Positions 19,124-26,756 of a DNA stretch of 64,000 nucleotides are shown here, piece after piece. Origin of the DNA: Methylibium sp035762065 (GTDB lineage Bacteria; Pseudomonadota; Gammaproteobacteria; Burkholderiales; Burkholderiaceae_C); contig NZ_DASTPW010000010.1 of NCBI RefSeq assembly GCF_035762065.1, forward strand, positions 52,047 through 116,046. Reading direction: 5' to 3'. Position numbers and translations under genes: made by a program. How positions within the stretch are numbered: the first letter of the stretch is position 1; every line of letters begins with the position of its first letter. The notes beneath the pieces were generated by a model that saw nothing but the letters and a program-made list of their open reading frames with translations, had not been told where the DNA came from and ran no database searches.

Positions 19124-20389
19124 ATGGCCGACCTCGCCGCACCCCCCTGCCCCGCCGTGCGCCCGATCACGCCGATCGTGCTGCGTGCATGGACCGCGAC
19201 CACCTGCGCCGGCGCCGGCCGCGCGGCCTTGCTGGACGCGCTGCGCGACGGCCGCAGCGGCCTGCGGCCGAACGACTTCAGCCGCACGCCGATCGCGGCG
19301 TTCATCGGGCGCATCGAAGGCGTCGAGGACGCGCCGCTGCCGGGCGGGCTCGCGCGCTGGGACTGCCGCAACAACCGCCTCGCCTGGCTCGCGCTGCAGC
19401 AGGACGGCTTCCTCGACGCGGCCCGTGCGGCGATCGCGCGCCACGGCCCCGGGCGCGTCGCGGTGCTGATCGGCACCAGCACCTCGAGCATCGGCGCGAG
19501 CGAGGAGGCCTATGCGCGGCTCGCGCCCGATGGCGGCTTCCCGCCCGACCTGCAGCGGCCCGAGGTGCACACGCCGCATTCGCTCGGCGGCTTCGTGCGC
19601 GAAGCCCTCGGCGCGCGCGGCCCCTGCTGCACCGTCGCGACGGCCTGCTCGTCGAGCGCCAAGGTGTTCGCGCAGGCCGAGCGGCTGCTGCGGCTCGGGC
19701 TGGTCGATGCGGCGGTCGTCGGCGGCGTGGACAGCCTGTGCCAGAGCATCCTCTACGGCTTCCACGCGCTGCAGCTCGTCGCGCCCGAACGCTGCCGGCC
19801 TTTCGATGCGCGGCGCCAGGGCATCAGCCTGGCCGAAGCCGGTGGCTACGCGCTGCTCGAACGCGCGGGCGCGGACGACGAGGCCCGGTCCCTGCTGATC
19901 GGCTGGGGCGAGTCGTCCGACGCGCATCACATGGCCGCGCCGCATCCGGAGGGCCGCGGCGCCGAACGCGCGGCACTCGATGCGCTGGCGCGCGCCGGGC
20001 TCGACGCCGGCTCGATCGACTACCTGAACCTGCACGGCACCGCGACGCCGAAGAACGACGCGACGGAGGCGGCGATGGTCGCGCGCCACTTCGCGGCGCC
20101 GACGCGGGCGAGCTCGACCAAGGGGCTCACCGGCCACACGCTCGGCGCGGCCGGCATCGTCGAAGCCGTGATCACGCTGCTCGCGCTCGAACACGGCTTC
20201 GTTCCTGGCAGCACGGGGCTCGACGCGGCCGATGCCGAGCTGCCCGAGGCCTTCCGCGCGCTGCTCGCCCCTGCGCCGCAAGCCCGCCCTTTGCGCGTCG
20301 CGCTCAGCCATTCCTTCGGCTTCGGCGGCAGCAACGCGGTGCTCGCGTTCGCGAAGGACCGTGCCGCGCTCGAAGGAGCGCGCCGATGA
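19124..20389 (+). CDS. Beta-ketoacyl-ACP synthase (FabB/FabF type)
   Basis: A 421-residue condensing enzyme with the full catalytic triad: Cys175 in TACSSSAKV, His304 in LHGTATPK and His338 in GLTGHTLGAAG, with Lys333 just before. It would join malonyl-ACP to a growing acyl chain. Housekeeping fab genes are absent nearby. Instead a second, partial ketosynthase overlaps its stop by ATGA, the arrangement of ketosynthase/chain-length-factor pairs in aryl polyene and type II polyketide pathways. The ATG at 19124 gives a normal N-terminus. No acyl carrier protein, dehydratase or ketoreductase gene is in the window, so partners must be elsewhere. Confidence 0.87.
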   Translation: MADLAAPPCPAVRPITPIVLRAWTATTCAGAGRAALLDALRDGRSGLRPNDFSRTPIAAFIGRIEGVEDAPLPGGLARWDCRNNRLAWLALQQDGFLDAARAAIARHGPGRVAVLIGTSTSSIGASEEAYARLAPDGGFPPDLQRPEVHTPHSLGGFVREALGARGPCCTVATACSSSAKVFAQAERLLRLGLVDAAVVGGVDSLCQSILYGFHALQLVAPERCRPFDARRQGISLAEAGGYALLERAGADDEARSLLIGWGESSDAHHMAAPHPEGRGAERAALDALARAGLDAGSIDYLNLHGTATPKNDATEAAMVARHFAAPTRASSTKGLTGHTLGAAGIVEAVITLLALEHGFVPGSTGLDAADAELPEAFRALLAPAPQARPLRVALSHSFGFGGSNAVLAFAKDRAALEGARR

Positions 20390-21207
20390 GCGCCGGCGCG
20401 ATCGACCTCGGCGTGCTGGGCGTCGGCCTCTGGGCCGAGGGCCTGCCCGGCTGGGCCGCCGCGCGCACGGTGCTGCGCGGCGACGCCGGCTGGCCGCTTG
20501 CGATGCCGGGTCCGGCGCCGATGACGCTGCTCGCGACAGCCGAGCGGCGCCGCGCGTCGGCCTCGGTACGCGTCGCGATCGCGGTCGCGGAGGAGGCCTG
20601 TGCGCAGGCGGGCATCGAGGCTTCGACGCTGCTCTCCGTCTTCGCCTCCACCCACGGGGAGCTGGGCCTGACCGACGAGATCTGCCGCACGCTGGCTGCG
20701 CAGCCGGAGGCGATGTCGCCGACGCGCTTCCACAACTCGGTGCACAACGCGGCCTCGGGCTACTGGACGATCGGCGCCGGCTGCACCGAAGCCTCGACCG
20801 CGATCAGCGCTTGGCAGCACAGCTTCGCCGCGGGGCTGCTGGAAGCCGGCGTGCAGGCGGCGAGCGAGCAGCGGCCGGTGCTGTTCGTCGCCTACGACGC
20901 GCAGGCCTCCGGCCCGCTCGCGAGCATGGCGATCAGCGGCTCGAGCTTTGGCGCGGCGCTCGTGCTTGCACCGTTCGCGACGCGCGGGCCGCGGCTTGGG
21001 TTGCGGCTCGACGCGGCCGGGCCGGCGCCGCAGGCGCCGCCCTGGCCGATCGACAATCCGCTCGCACCCTGCCTGCCGCTGTTCGCGGCGCTCGCCCGCG
21101 AAACCCCGGCTTCGCTCGGCTTCCCGCTCGCGTCCGGCATGGGGCTCACTGCTAGCATCTTCGGCCCCGACGAAGGCTTGCGCGGGATTCAGGAGTACCC
21201 ACGATGA
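20386..21207 (+). CDS. Ketosynthase-like chain-length-factor protein
   Basis: A 273-residue protein with the beginning of a thiolase fold (ketoacyl-synt_2-like), much shorter than a full condensing enzyme. FHNSVHNAASGYWTIGAGC aligns with the region around the active site of ketosynthases, with Cys133 in GAGCTEAST, but the His residues of the C-terminal half are missing. Such proteins pair with a full ketosynthase and set chain length. It overlaps the ketosynthase stop and the next gene's start by ATGA at each end, so all three should be translated together. Confidence 0.75.
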   Translation: MSAGAIDLGVLGVGLWAEGLPGWAAARTVLRGDAGWPLAMPGPAPMTLLATAERRRASASVRVAIAVAEEACAQAGIEASTLLSVFASTHGELGLTDEICRTLAAQPEAMSPTRFHNSVHNAASGYWTIGAGCTEASTAISAWQHSFAAGLLEAGVQAASEQRPVLFVAYDAQASGPLASMAISGSSFGAALVLAPFATRGPRLGLRLDAAGPAPQAPPWPIDNPLAPCLPLFAALARETPASLGFPLASGMGLTASIFGPDEGLRGIQEYPR

Positions 21208-22853
21208 CCCTTTCTTCGAGCCACGCGGCGCGCGCCGACGTACTGATCCTCGGCGGCGGCCTCGCCGGCCTGACGCTCGCGCTGCAGCTGCGCCAGTCGA
21301 TGCCCGATCTGGACGTGCGCATCGTCGAACGGCGCGAGCACCCGGTGCCGGTCGCGGCGCACAAGATCGGCGAATCCAGCGTCGAGATCGGCGCCCACTA
21401 CTTCGCCGAGACGCTCGGCCTGAAGGCCCACCTGGACAGCGCGCACCTGCGCAAGTTCGGCTTCCGCTTCTTCTTCAGCGAAGGCCACGAGCACCTGGGC
21501 GGCGCGACCGAACTCGGCGCCAGCCGCTTCCTCACGACCCCGAGCTGGCAGATCGACCGCGGCCTGTTCGAGAACTTCCTGGCCGAAGAGGCGCAGCGCC
21601 GCGGCGTGGGCTTCGAGGACGGCGCGACGGTGAAGACGATCGACCTCGATGCCGAGGGCGACCACCAGGTCACCGTCGCCTCGAAGTCGGGCGACGAGCG
21701 CACGCTGCATGCGCGCTGGCTCGTCGATGCCGCCGGCCGCGCCGGGCTGCTGAAGAAGAAGCTCGGCCTCGCCGAAGCGAACGGCCACGACGCGAACGCG
21801 GTGTGGTTCCGAATCGATGCGCGGCTCGACGTCGACAACTGGGTCGAGGACCCGGCCTGGCGCGCGCGCTGCTCGCCGGCCGCGCGCTGGCTGTCCACCA
21901 ACCACCTGTGCGGGCCGGGGTACTGGCTCTGGCTGATCCCGCTCGGCTCGGGCGCGCATTCGGTGGGCATCGTCTGCGACGCGAAGATGCATCCGCTCGA
22001 GACCATGAACACCTACGACCGCGCGATGCAGTGGATCGCGCAGTACCAGCCCTGCGTGCATGAAGTGCTCGAAGCGCATCGCGACAAGCTGATGGACTTC
22101 GCGTTCTTCAAGAACTACTCGTACGGCTGCAAGCAGTTGCTGTCGTCCGAGCGCTGGGCGCTGACCGGCGACGCCGGCCGCTTCCTCGACCCCTTCTATT
22201 CGCCGGGCTCGGACTTCATCGCCATCGCGAACACCTACATCACCGAACTCGTCGCGCAGGATCGCGCGGGCAAACCCACGCGGACCAACGCACGCTTCTA
22301 CGACGAGATGCTGCGCTCGCTCTACGACAGCTCGCTCGCGCTGTACCGCGACCAGTACCCGCTGTTCGGCAACCCGCGCGTGATGCCGGTGAAGGTGTTG
22401 TGGGACTACACCTACTACTGGGGCGTGATGTGCCCGCTGTTCTTCCAGCAGCGGCTGACCGACCGCGCCGCGCTGGCCGACCTGCGCGAGCCGCTGATGC
22501 GCGCACGTCGCGTCAACGATGCGATGCAGGGCTTCCTGCGCGCCTGGGGCGAGCAGACGATGCCGCCGGCCACCGCGCCGGCCCGCGAGCCGCGGCCGAC
22601 CGCGCCGATGCTCGACCAGGCCAGCCTGCCGTGGTTCGCCGAGCTCAACCGGGGCCTGCGCGACGCGCTCGACGACCAAGCCTTCCGCGCGCGCATCCGC
22701 GCGAACGTCGAGCTGCTCGAGAAGCTCGCCGCCGAGATCGCCTGGCGCGGCGTGCAGGACGACGCCCGACTGGCCGCCCAGCGCAGCGACGCACTGCCCG
22801 ACGGCCGCCCCGGCGACCTGCTGTTCACGCTGGCCGAGCCGGCGCTGGCCTGA
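21204..22853 (+). CDS. Flavin-dependent halogenase-family enzyme
   Basis: A 549-residue FAD enzyme. It has the dinucleotide loop GGGLAG (17-22), a conserved Lys in HKIGES (Lys54), the halogenase-specific WLWLIP (241-246, the WxWxIP motif) and FLDPFYSPG (327-335), which satisfies the FxxPxxSxG pattern described for flavin halogenases. These signatures favour a true halogenase over a simple monooxygenase. The substrate is unknown; position next to a ketosynthase pair suggests a polyene or polyketide product, as in brominated xanthomonadin pigments. It overlaps the preceding gene by ATGA. The C-terminal 100 residues are helical and Ala/Arg-rich. A flavin reductase is not encoded nearby. Confidence 0.78.
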   Translation: MTLSSSHAARADVLILGGGLAGLTLALQLRQSMPDLDVRIVERREHPVPVAAHKIGESSVEIGAHYFAETLGLKAHLDSAHLRKFGFRFFFSEGHEHLGGATELGASRFLTTPSWQIDRGLFENFLAEEAQRRGVGFEDGATVKTIDLDAEGDHQVTVASKSGDERTLHARWLVDAAGRAGLLKKKLGLAEANGHDANAVWFRIDARLDVDNWVEDPAWRARCSPAARWLSTNHLCGPGYWLWLIPLGSGAHSVGIVCDAKMHPLETMNTYDRAMQWIAQYQPCVHEVLEAHRDKLMDFAFFKNYSYGCKQLLSSERWALTGDAGRFLDPFYSPGSDFIAIANTYITELVAQDRAGKPTRTNARFYDEMLRSLYDSSLALYRDQYPLFGNPRVMPVKVLWDYTYYWGVMCPLFFQQRLTDRAALADLREPLMRARRVNDAMQGFLRAWGEQTMPPATAPAREPRPTAPMLDQASLPWFAELNRGLRDALDDQAFRARIRANVELLEKLAAEIAWRGVQDDARLAAQRSDALPDGRPGDLLFTLAEPALA

Positions 22854-22859
22854 GACGAC

Positions 22860-22880
22860 GCCCGGCCGGTCAGGCCGGGC
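22860..22880. terminator. Shared hairpin between halogenase-like gene and sapC
   Basis: Perfect 8-pair stem GCCCGGCC/GGCCGGGC with loop GGTCA. It overlaps the stop codon of the converging SapC gene and lies 6 bases after the halogenase-like stop. It lacks a T-run, so it may be a Rho-assisted or RNA-protecting 3' end rather than a classic terminator. Confidence 0.4.
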
Positions 22881-23631
22881 CGAGGCGCGCGCCGAGCCGC
22901 TCGGTCAGGTGCTGCACGTTGGTCGTCGACATCAGGTGCGCATGCAGCAGGCCGAGCGCGCCGTTGCGGGCGAGCTCGAGCAGCGTCGCATCGGACAGCG
23001 CCTTGAGCCGGGTCTCGTCGATCACCTGCAGCCCGCCGGCGTTCAGCGCCCGGCCGTCGGCAAGCTTCACGTCGATCTGCACCGACTTCAGCAGGCCGAG
23101 CTCGACGAGCCGGCGGCACAAGCCGCGCGTGCGCTCGACTTCGGCCTCGAAGGCATCGAGAAAGCCGATCGTGTCCTTCAGATAGGGCGTGGCCTCGCCG
23201 TCGTCCTGCACCAGCAGCTCGCCTCGCGCGTCGTTCAGGCCTTCGTAGCCGGCATCGACGAGCACCGCGGCCTGGCCCTGGGCGTCGCGCGCGTAGGCGA
23301 AGGGGTAGCGGCGGATGAAGGCCGGCACGTAGCGCGCGTCCCAGCGGCCGGCGCCGTCGGGCGGCAGGAACAGGTTCTCGTTCTCGCGCAGGCCCAGCAG
23401 CGCGATCGGGCTCACTTCGAGCGGTGCGTCCGGCGGCGCGGCCGGCGAGCGGGTCTCGACGAAGCCGATCACGTACTCCTTCGAGGCTTCCGGAAACTCG
23501 CTCGCGGCGACGAAGCAGGCATGCAGCTTCGCGAAGCGCGGCGCGAGCCGCTCGCGATCGAGGCGCTTGCCCCGGTGCGCGTGCCGGTCGAGCGCGACCG
23601 GGTCGAGGTAGAGGTCGTTCGCCTGGCTCAT
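22870..23631 (-). CDS. SapC family protein
   Basis: A 253-residue soluble protein of the SapC type, with typical segments FVAASEFPEASKEYVIGF, ALLGLRENENLFL, YVPAFIRRYPFAYA and FLDAFEAEVERTR. The family is named after an S-layer/peptide-resistance-linked gene but its biochemical role is not established. In several proteobacteria it sits close to flavin halogenase genes. Here it converges on the halogenase-like gene and starts inside the stop of the upstream CBS-domain gene (ATGA overlap at 23628-23631), so it is probably translated with that gene. Confidence 0.78.
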   Translation of the reverse strand: MSQANDLYLDPVALDRHAHRGKRLDRERLAPRFAKLHACFVAASEFPEASKEYVIGFVETRSPAAPPDAPLEVSPIALLGLRENENLFLPPDGAGRWDARYVPAFIRRYPFAYARDAQGQAAVLVDAGYEGLNDARGELLVQDDGEATPYLKDTIGFLDAFEAEVERTRGLCRRLVELGLLKSVQIDVKLADGRALNAGGLQVIDETRLKALSDATLLELARNGALGLLHAHLMSTTNVQHLTERLGARLGPA

Positions 23632-24956
23632 CCGTGGGCTCCGTGGGGCGCGCTCAGGCGCGGGTTGTCGGCTTCGGGCGCACGGCTGACGAGCAGCTTG
23701 TCCACCCGCTTGCCGTCCATGTCGACCACCTCGAAGCGCCAGCCGTCCCACTCGACGACGTCGGCCGCCTGCGGCAGCCGGCCGAGCAGCAGCATCGTCA
23801 TGCCGGCCAGGGTGTTGTAGCGCCCGCGGCCTTCGTCGGGCAGGCCGCGCAGGTCGAGCCGGTCCTTCAGCTCGGGCACCGGGATCAGACCGTCGATCAG
23901 CCAGGAGCCATCGGCGCGCTGCACCGCCCACGAGTCCTCGGCGGTCGGCGTGGTGAATTCGCCGGTGATGGCCTCCAGCACGTCGCGCAGCGTGATCACG
24001 CCCTGCACCTCGCCGTACTCGTCGACGACGAAGACCATCTGCGTCGTCGAGCCGCGGAACTGTTCGAGCAGTTCCATGCCGGTCAAGGTCTCGGGCACGA
24101 AGACCGAGGGCTGCAGACCTTCGGTGAGGCTCAACGGGCGCCCGCTCGTCACCTGCCGCAGCAGGTGCTGCGCGCCGACGACGCCCAGCACCTCGTCGAG
24201 CCCGCCGCGGCACACCGGGTAGCGCGAGTGCTCGTGCGCGCCGATGATCGCCAGCGCTTGCTCGACCGGCACGGTCGCGTCGAGCCAGGCGATCTCGCCG
24301 CGCGGGATCATCATCGAGCCGATCTGGCGCTCGTCGAGGCGGAAGACGTTGCGCACCATCTGGTGCTCGTGCGCCTCGATCACGCCGGCGTCGAGCCCCT
24401 CTTCCAGGCTTGCGGCGATCTCCTCTTCGGTGACGCCGCGGTTGGCCGTCTCGCGCACGCCGAGCAGGCCGAGGATGGCGTTGGTCGTGCTCGACAGCAG
24501 CTTGACGAAGGGCCGTGTCGCGAAAGAAAGGCCGCGCATCGGTCGCGCCACGAGGCGCGCGACCGTCTCCGGATAGAGCTGGCCGATGCGCTTGGGCACC
24601 AGCTCGCCGAAGATGATCGTGAGGAAGGTGATGATCACCACGACGAGAGCGAGCGAGCCGATGTCGGCCGCGCGCGGCGGCGCATCGAAGCTGTGCTTCA
24701 GCCACGCGGCCAGCGGCTGCGAGAAAGCGGCCTCGCCGACGATGCCGTTGAGCACGCCGATCGAGGTGATGCCGATCTGCACGGTGGACAGGAACTTGGT
24801 CGGCTCGTCGTGCAGTTCCATCGCGGCCCGCGCGCCGGCATCGCCGGTCTCCACCATGACCTGCAGCCGCGCCTTGCGGCTTGCGGCCAGCGCCATCTCG
24901 GACATGGCGAACACGCCGTTCAGCAGGATCAGGAAGCCGAGCAGCAGAACGTCCAT
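23628..24956 (-). CDS. CorC/TlyC-like CNNM-domain and CBS-domain membrane protein
   Basis: A 442-residue protein in the family labelled hemolysin or Mg/Co transporter-associated. The N-terminal CNNM (DUF21) domain with about four hydrophobic segments covers residues 1-190 and starts LLLGFLILLNGVFAMSEMAL. A pair of CBS domains follows (about 205-330, including MMIPRGEIAWLDA), and a C-terminal CorC_HlyC FAD-like domain (about 345-430, DGSWLIDGLIPVPEL). The family is thought to export or regulate Mg2+/Na+; no direct evidence of transport is visible here. Its stop overlaps the SapC start, an unusual partner. The 76 bases upstream separate it from divergent apaH. Confidence 0.85.
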   Translation of the reverse strand: MDVLLLGFLILLNGVFAMSEMALAASRKARLQVMVETGDAGARAAMELHDEPTKFLSTVQIGITSIGVLNGIVGEAAFSQPLAAWLKHSFDAPPRAADIGSLALVVVIITFLTIIFGELVPKRIGQLYPETVARLVARPMRGLSFATRPFVKLLSSTTNAILGLLGVRETANRGVTEEEIAASLEEGLDAGVIEAHEHQMVRNVFRLDERQIGSMMIPRGEIAWLDATVPVEQALAIIGAHEHSRYPVCRGGLDEVLGVVGAQHLLRQVTSGRPLSLTEGLQPSVFVPETLTGMELLEQFRGSTTQMVFVVDEYGEVQGVITLRDVLEAITGEFTTPTAEDSWAVQRADGSWLIDGLIPVPELKDRLDLRGLPDEGRGRYNTLAGMTMLLLGRLPQAADVVEWDGWRFEVVDMDGKRVDKLLVSRAPEADNPRLSAPHGAHG

Positions 24957-25032
24957 GCAGGCCGCGCCGCCCTCGCGACGAGGGCGCGTGGAACACCAGG
25001 TGGGGAGGGTTTCAGCGTAGCAGAATCGACCG

Positions 25033-25854
25033 ATGCGCTACCTCGTGGGCGACCTGCAAGGCTGCTGCGACGCCCTCGAGCGGCTGCTCGCGACGATCGA
25101 TTTCTCGCCCTCGCGCGACCAGCTCGTCGCGCTCGGCGACCTCGTCAACCGCGGGCCGCGATCGCTCGCGGTGCTGCAACGGCTTTCGGGCCTTGGCGAC
25201 AGCGCGACCTGCCTGCTCGGCAACCACGACCTGCACCTGATCGCGGTGGCGCACGGCGTGCGCGAGCCGGGCACGAAAGACACGCTGGGCGCGATCCTCG
25301 AGTCGCCGCAACGCGCGGCCTGGATCGACTGGCTGCGCCACCGCCGCATGGCGCTGCAGGCCGACGGCTGGCTGTGCGTGCATGCCGGCGTCGCGCCGGC
25401 CTGGGACCTGGAGCTCACGCTTCGACTGGCCCGCGAGATCGAAACGCAACTCACCGGCCCCGGCCTCGGCGACTTCCTGCACACGATGTACGGCAACGAG
25501 CCGGCGCGCTGGCGCGGAGGCCTCGAAGGCGAAGCCCGCCTGCGCTTCGCGGTCAACGCGCTGACGCGCATCCGCTTCGTCGACGAACACGGCGCGCTCG
25601 ACTTCAAGGCCAAGGACGGCGCGACGAAGGCGCCGAAGGGCCTCGTGCCCTGGTTCGACGCGCCCGGGCGCAAGACCGCCGGCGTGCCGATCGCCTTCGG
25701 CCACTGGTCGACGCTCGGCCTGCTCGAGCGACCCGACCTGCTCTCGCTCGACACCGGCTGCGTCTGGGGCGGCAAGCTCACCGCGATGCGGGTGGACGAA
25801 GGCCGGCGCGAGCTGATCCAGATCGACTGCGAGCCGGCGCAACGGCCGGGTTAG
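25033..25854 (+). CDS. apaH: Bis(5'-nucleosyl)-tetraphosphatase, symmetrical
   Basis: A 273-residue phosphoprotein-phosphatase-fold enzyme that splits Ap4A to two ADP and so controls the alarmone-like dinucleotide and Np4N caps. Metal-binding motifs in order: VGDLQGC (GDxxG-type), GDLVNRGP and GNHD, followed by downstream His residues (HAGVAP, GHW). Length matches E. coli ApaH. It stands alone, followed 21 bases later by tRNA-Ser. Confidence 0.93.
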   Translation: MRYLVGDLQGCCDALERLLATIDFSPSRDQLVALGDLVNRGPRSLAVLQRLSGLGDSATCLLGNHDLHLIAVAHGVREPGTKDTLGAILESPQRAAWIDWLRHRRMALQADGWLCVHAGVAPAWDLELTLRLAREIETQLTGPGLGDFLHTMYGNEPARWRGGLEGEARLRFAVNALTRIRFVDEHGALDFKAKDGATKAPKGLVPWFDAPGRKTAGVPIAFGHWSTLGLLERPDLLSLDTGCVWGGKLTAMRVDEGRRELIQIDCEPAQRPG

Positions 25855-25875
25855 CACGGCGACAATCGCCGCTCC

Positions 25876-25963
25876 GGAAGCGTGGCCGAGCGGTTGAAGG
25901 CACCGGTCTTGAAAACCGGCGACGGGCAACCGTCCGTGGGTTCGAATCCCACCGCTTCCGCCA
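25876..25963 (+). tRNA. tRNA-Ser (anticodon TGA)
   Basis: An 88-base class II tRNA. Acceptor stem GGAAGCG/CGCTTCC, anticodon stem CCGGT/ACCGG with loop CTTGAAA giving anticodon TGA (reads UCA), a long variable arm (around GACGGGCAACCGTC), T-arm GGTTCGAATCC, discriminator G and an encoded CCA. Confidence 0.96.
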
Positions 25964-26063
25964 GACCTTGGGTTCGTTCGACGCCGCAGGCGTTGCGCCG
26001 AAGCTCATGTCGCGCAGCGACGTGGGCGCGGGCAGTCTCACAGCCCCGCCACGCGCCTGTGCG

Positions 26064-26405
26064 CTATCGCTTCAGGGGATCGTGCCCCCAGTTCATCAGC
26101 GACCACCGCCAGCGCGTGTCGCGCACGTCGCCCGCGGGCCGCTGCGCCATGTGGCGCTTGACGTAGCCGACGACCTTGCGCATGTGCTGCAGGTCGTCGT
26201 CGTCCAGCTCGGCACGCTTCGTCTTCAGCAGTTCGACGATGCGCCGGCCCGACTGGTGGCCCACCGACTCCTTGCCGTCGGCGTCGCGCCAGCCCACCTC
26301 CTTCGACTCGTCGCGCTCCAGCCAGCGCTCGATCTCCCCGGCGGTCATGTTGACCGCTTCGTCGAAGGCCGCGAGCGTGTCGTCGCGGGTCGCGGCGCCG
26401 CTCAC
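26064..26405 (-). CDS. DUF3140 family protein
   Basis: A 113-residue soluble protein with the DUF3140 pattern: N-terminal helix-turn segment with AAFDEAVNMTAGEIERWL, then SVGHQSGRRIVELLKTKRAEL and a C-terminal RDTRWRWSLMNWGHDPLK. Function unknown. It begins with GTG one base after the stop of the DUF2945 gene, with the AAGAAGGGCGG end of that gene available as ribosome-binding sequence, so the two are coupled. The pair is often found together in soil bacteria. Confidence 0.8.
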   Translation of the reverse strand: MSGAATRDDTLAAFDEAVNMTAGEIERWLERDESKEVGWRDADGKESVGHQSGRRIVELLKTKRAELDDDDLQHMRKVVGYVKRHMAQRPAGDVRDTRWRWSLMNWGHDPLKR

Positions 26406-26406
26406 C

Positions 26407-26625
26407 TCAGCCGCCCTTCTTCTTCAGCGACCCCGGCTTGTGGATCGCCGTGGCGCCGCTCTTCGCGCTGCGCACCTCGTACTGCGGCGCGTCGGGCGTG
26501 GCCTTGGCGGTGTGGCCCTTGACCTTGTCGGTGTGCGTGACCTTGCGCACCACGGTGCCCTCGGTCTTGCCTTGCGACGTCTTCCACTCGACCGCGTCGC
26601 CGGCCTTCAACTGCTTGGTGGACAT
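26407..26625 (-). CDS. DUF2945 (Hva1-type TUDOR) small protein
   Basis: A 72-residue basic protein with the pattern LKAGDAVEWKTSQGKTEGTV followed by VRSAKSGATAIHKPGSLKKK, typical of the DUF2945/hypervirulence-associated TUDOR domain family. These are single small beta-barrel domains with no established bacterial role. It forms a two-gene unit with the DUF3140 protein. The ATG at 26625 is preferred over upstream in-frame starts, which extend into sequence without family similarity. Confidence 0.8.
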   Translation of the reverse strand: MSTKQLKAGDAVEWKTSQGKTEGTVVRKVTHTDKVKGHTAKATPDAPQYEVRSAKSGATAIHKPGSLKKKGG

Positions 26626-26756
26626 GGCTGCTCCTGTGGCTCTTGCGGGCGTCCAGCCAGCAACCGCTATGCCCGGCCACTCCCCCATTCCTTGGATGGC
26701 CCGCGGGCGCGCCGTCGGCGCCAATACGCGGCTGCGGGGAAAAAGGGAGGAAGCAC

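Noticed and set aside
19124..20389. Housekeeping fabF or fabB
   Set aside because: No fabD, fabG or acpP neighbours, and it overlaps a chain-length-factor-like gene, which points to a specialised pathway.
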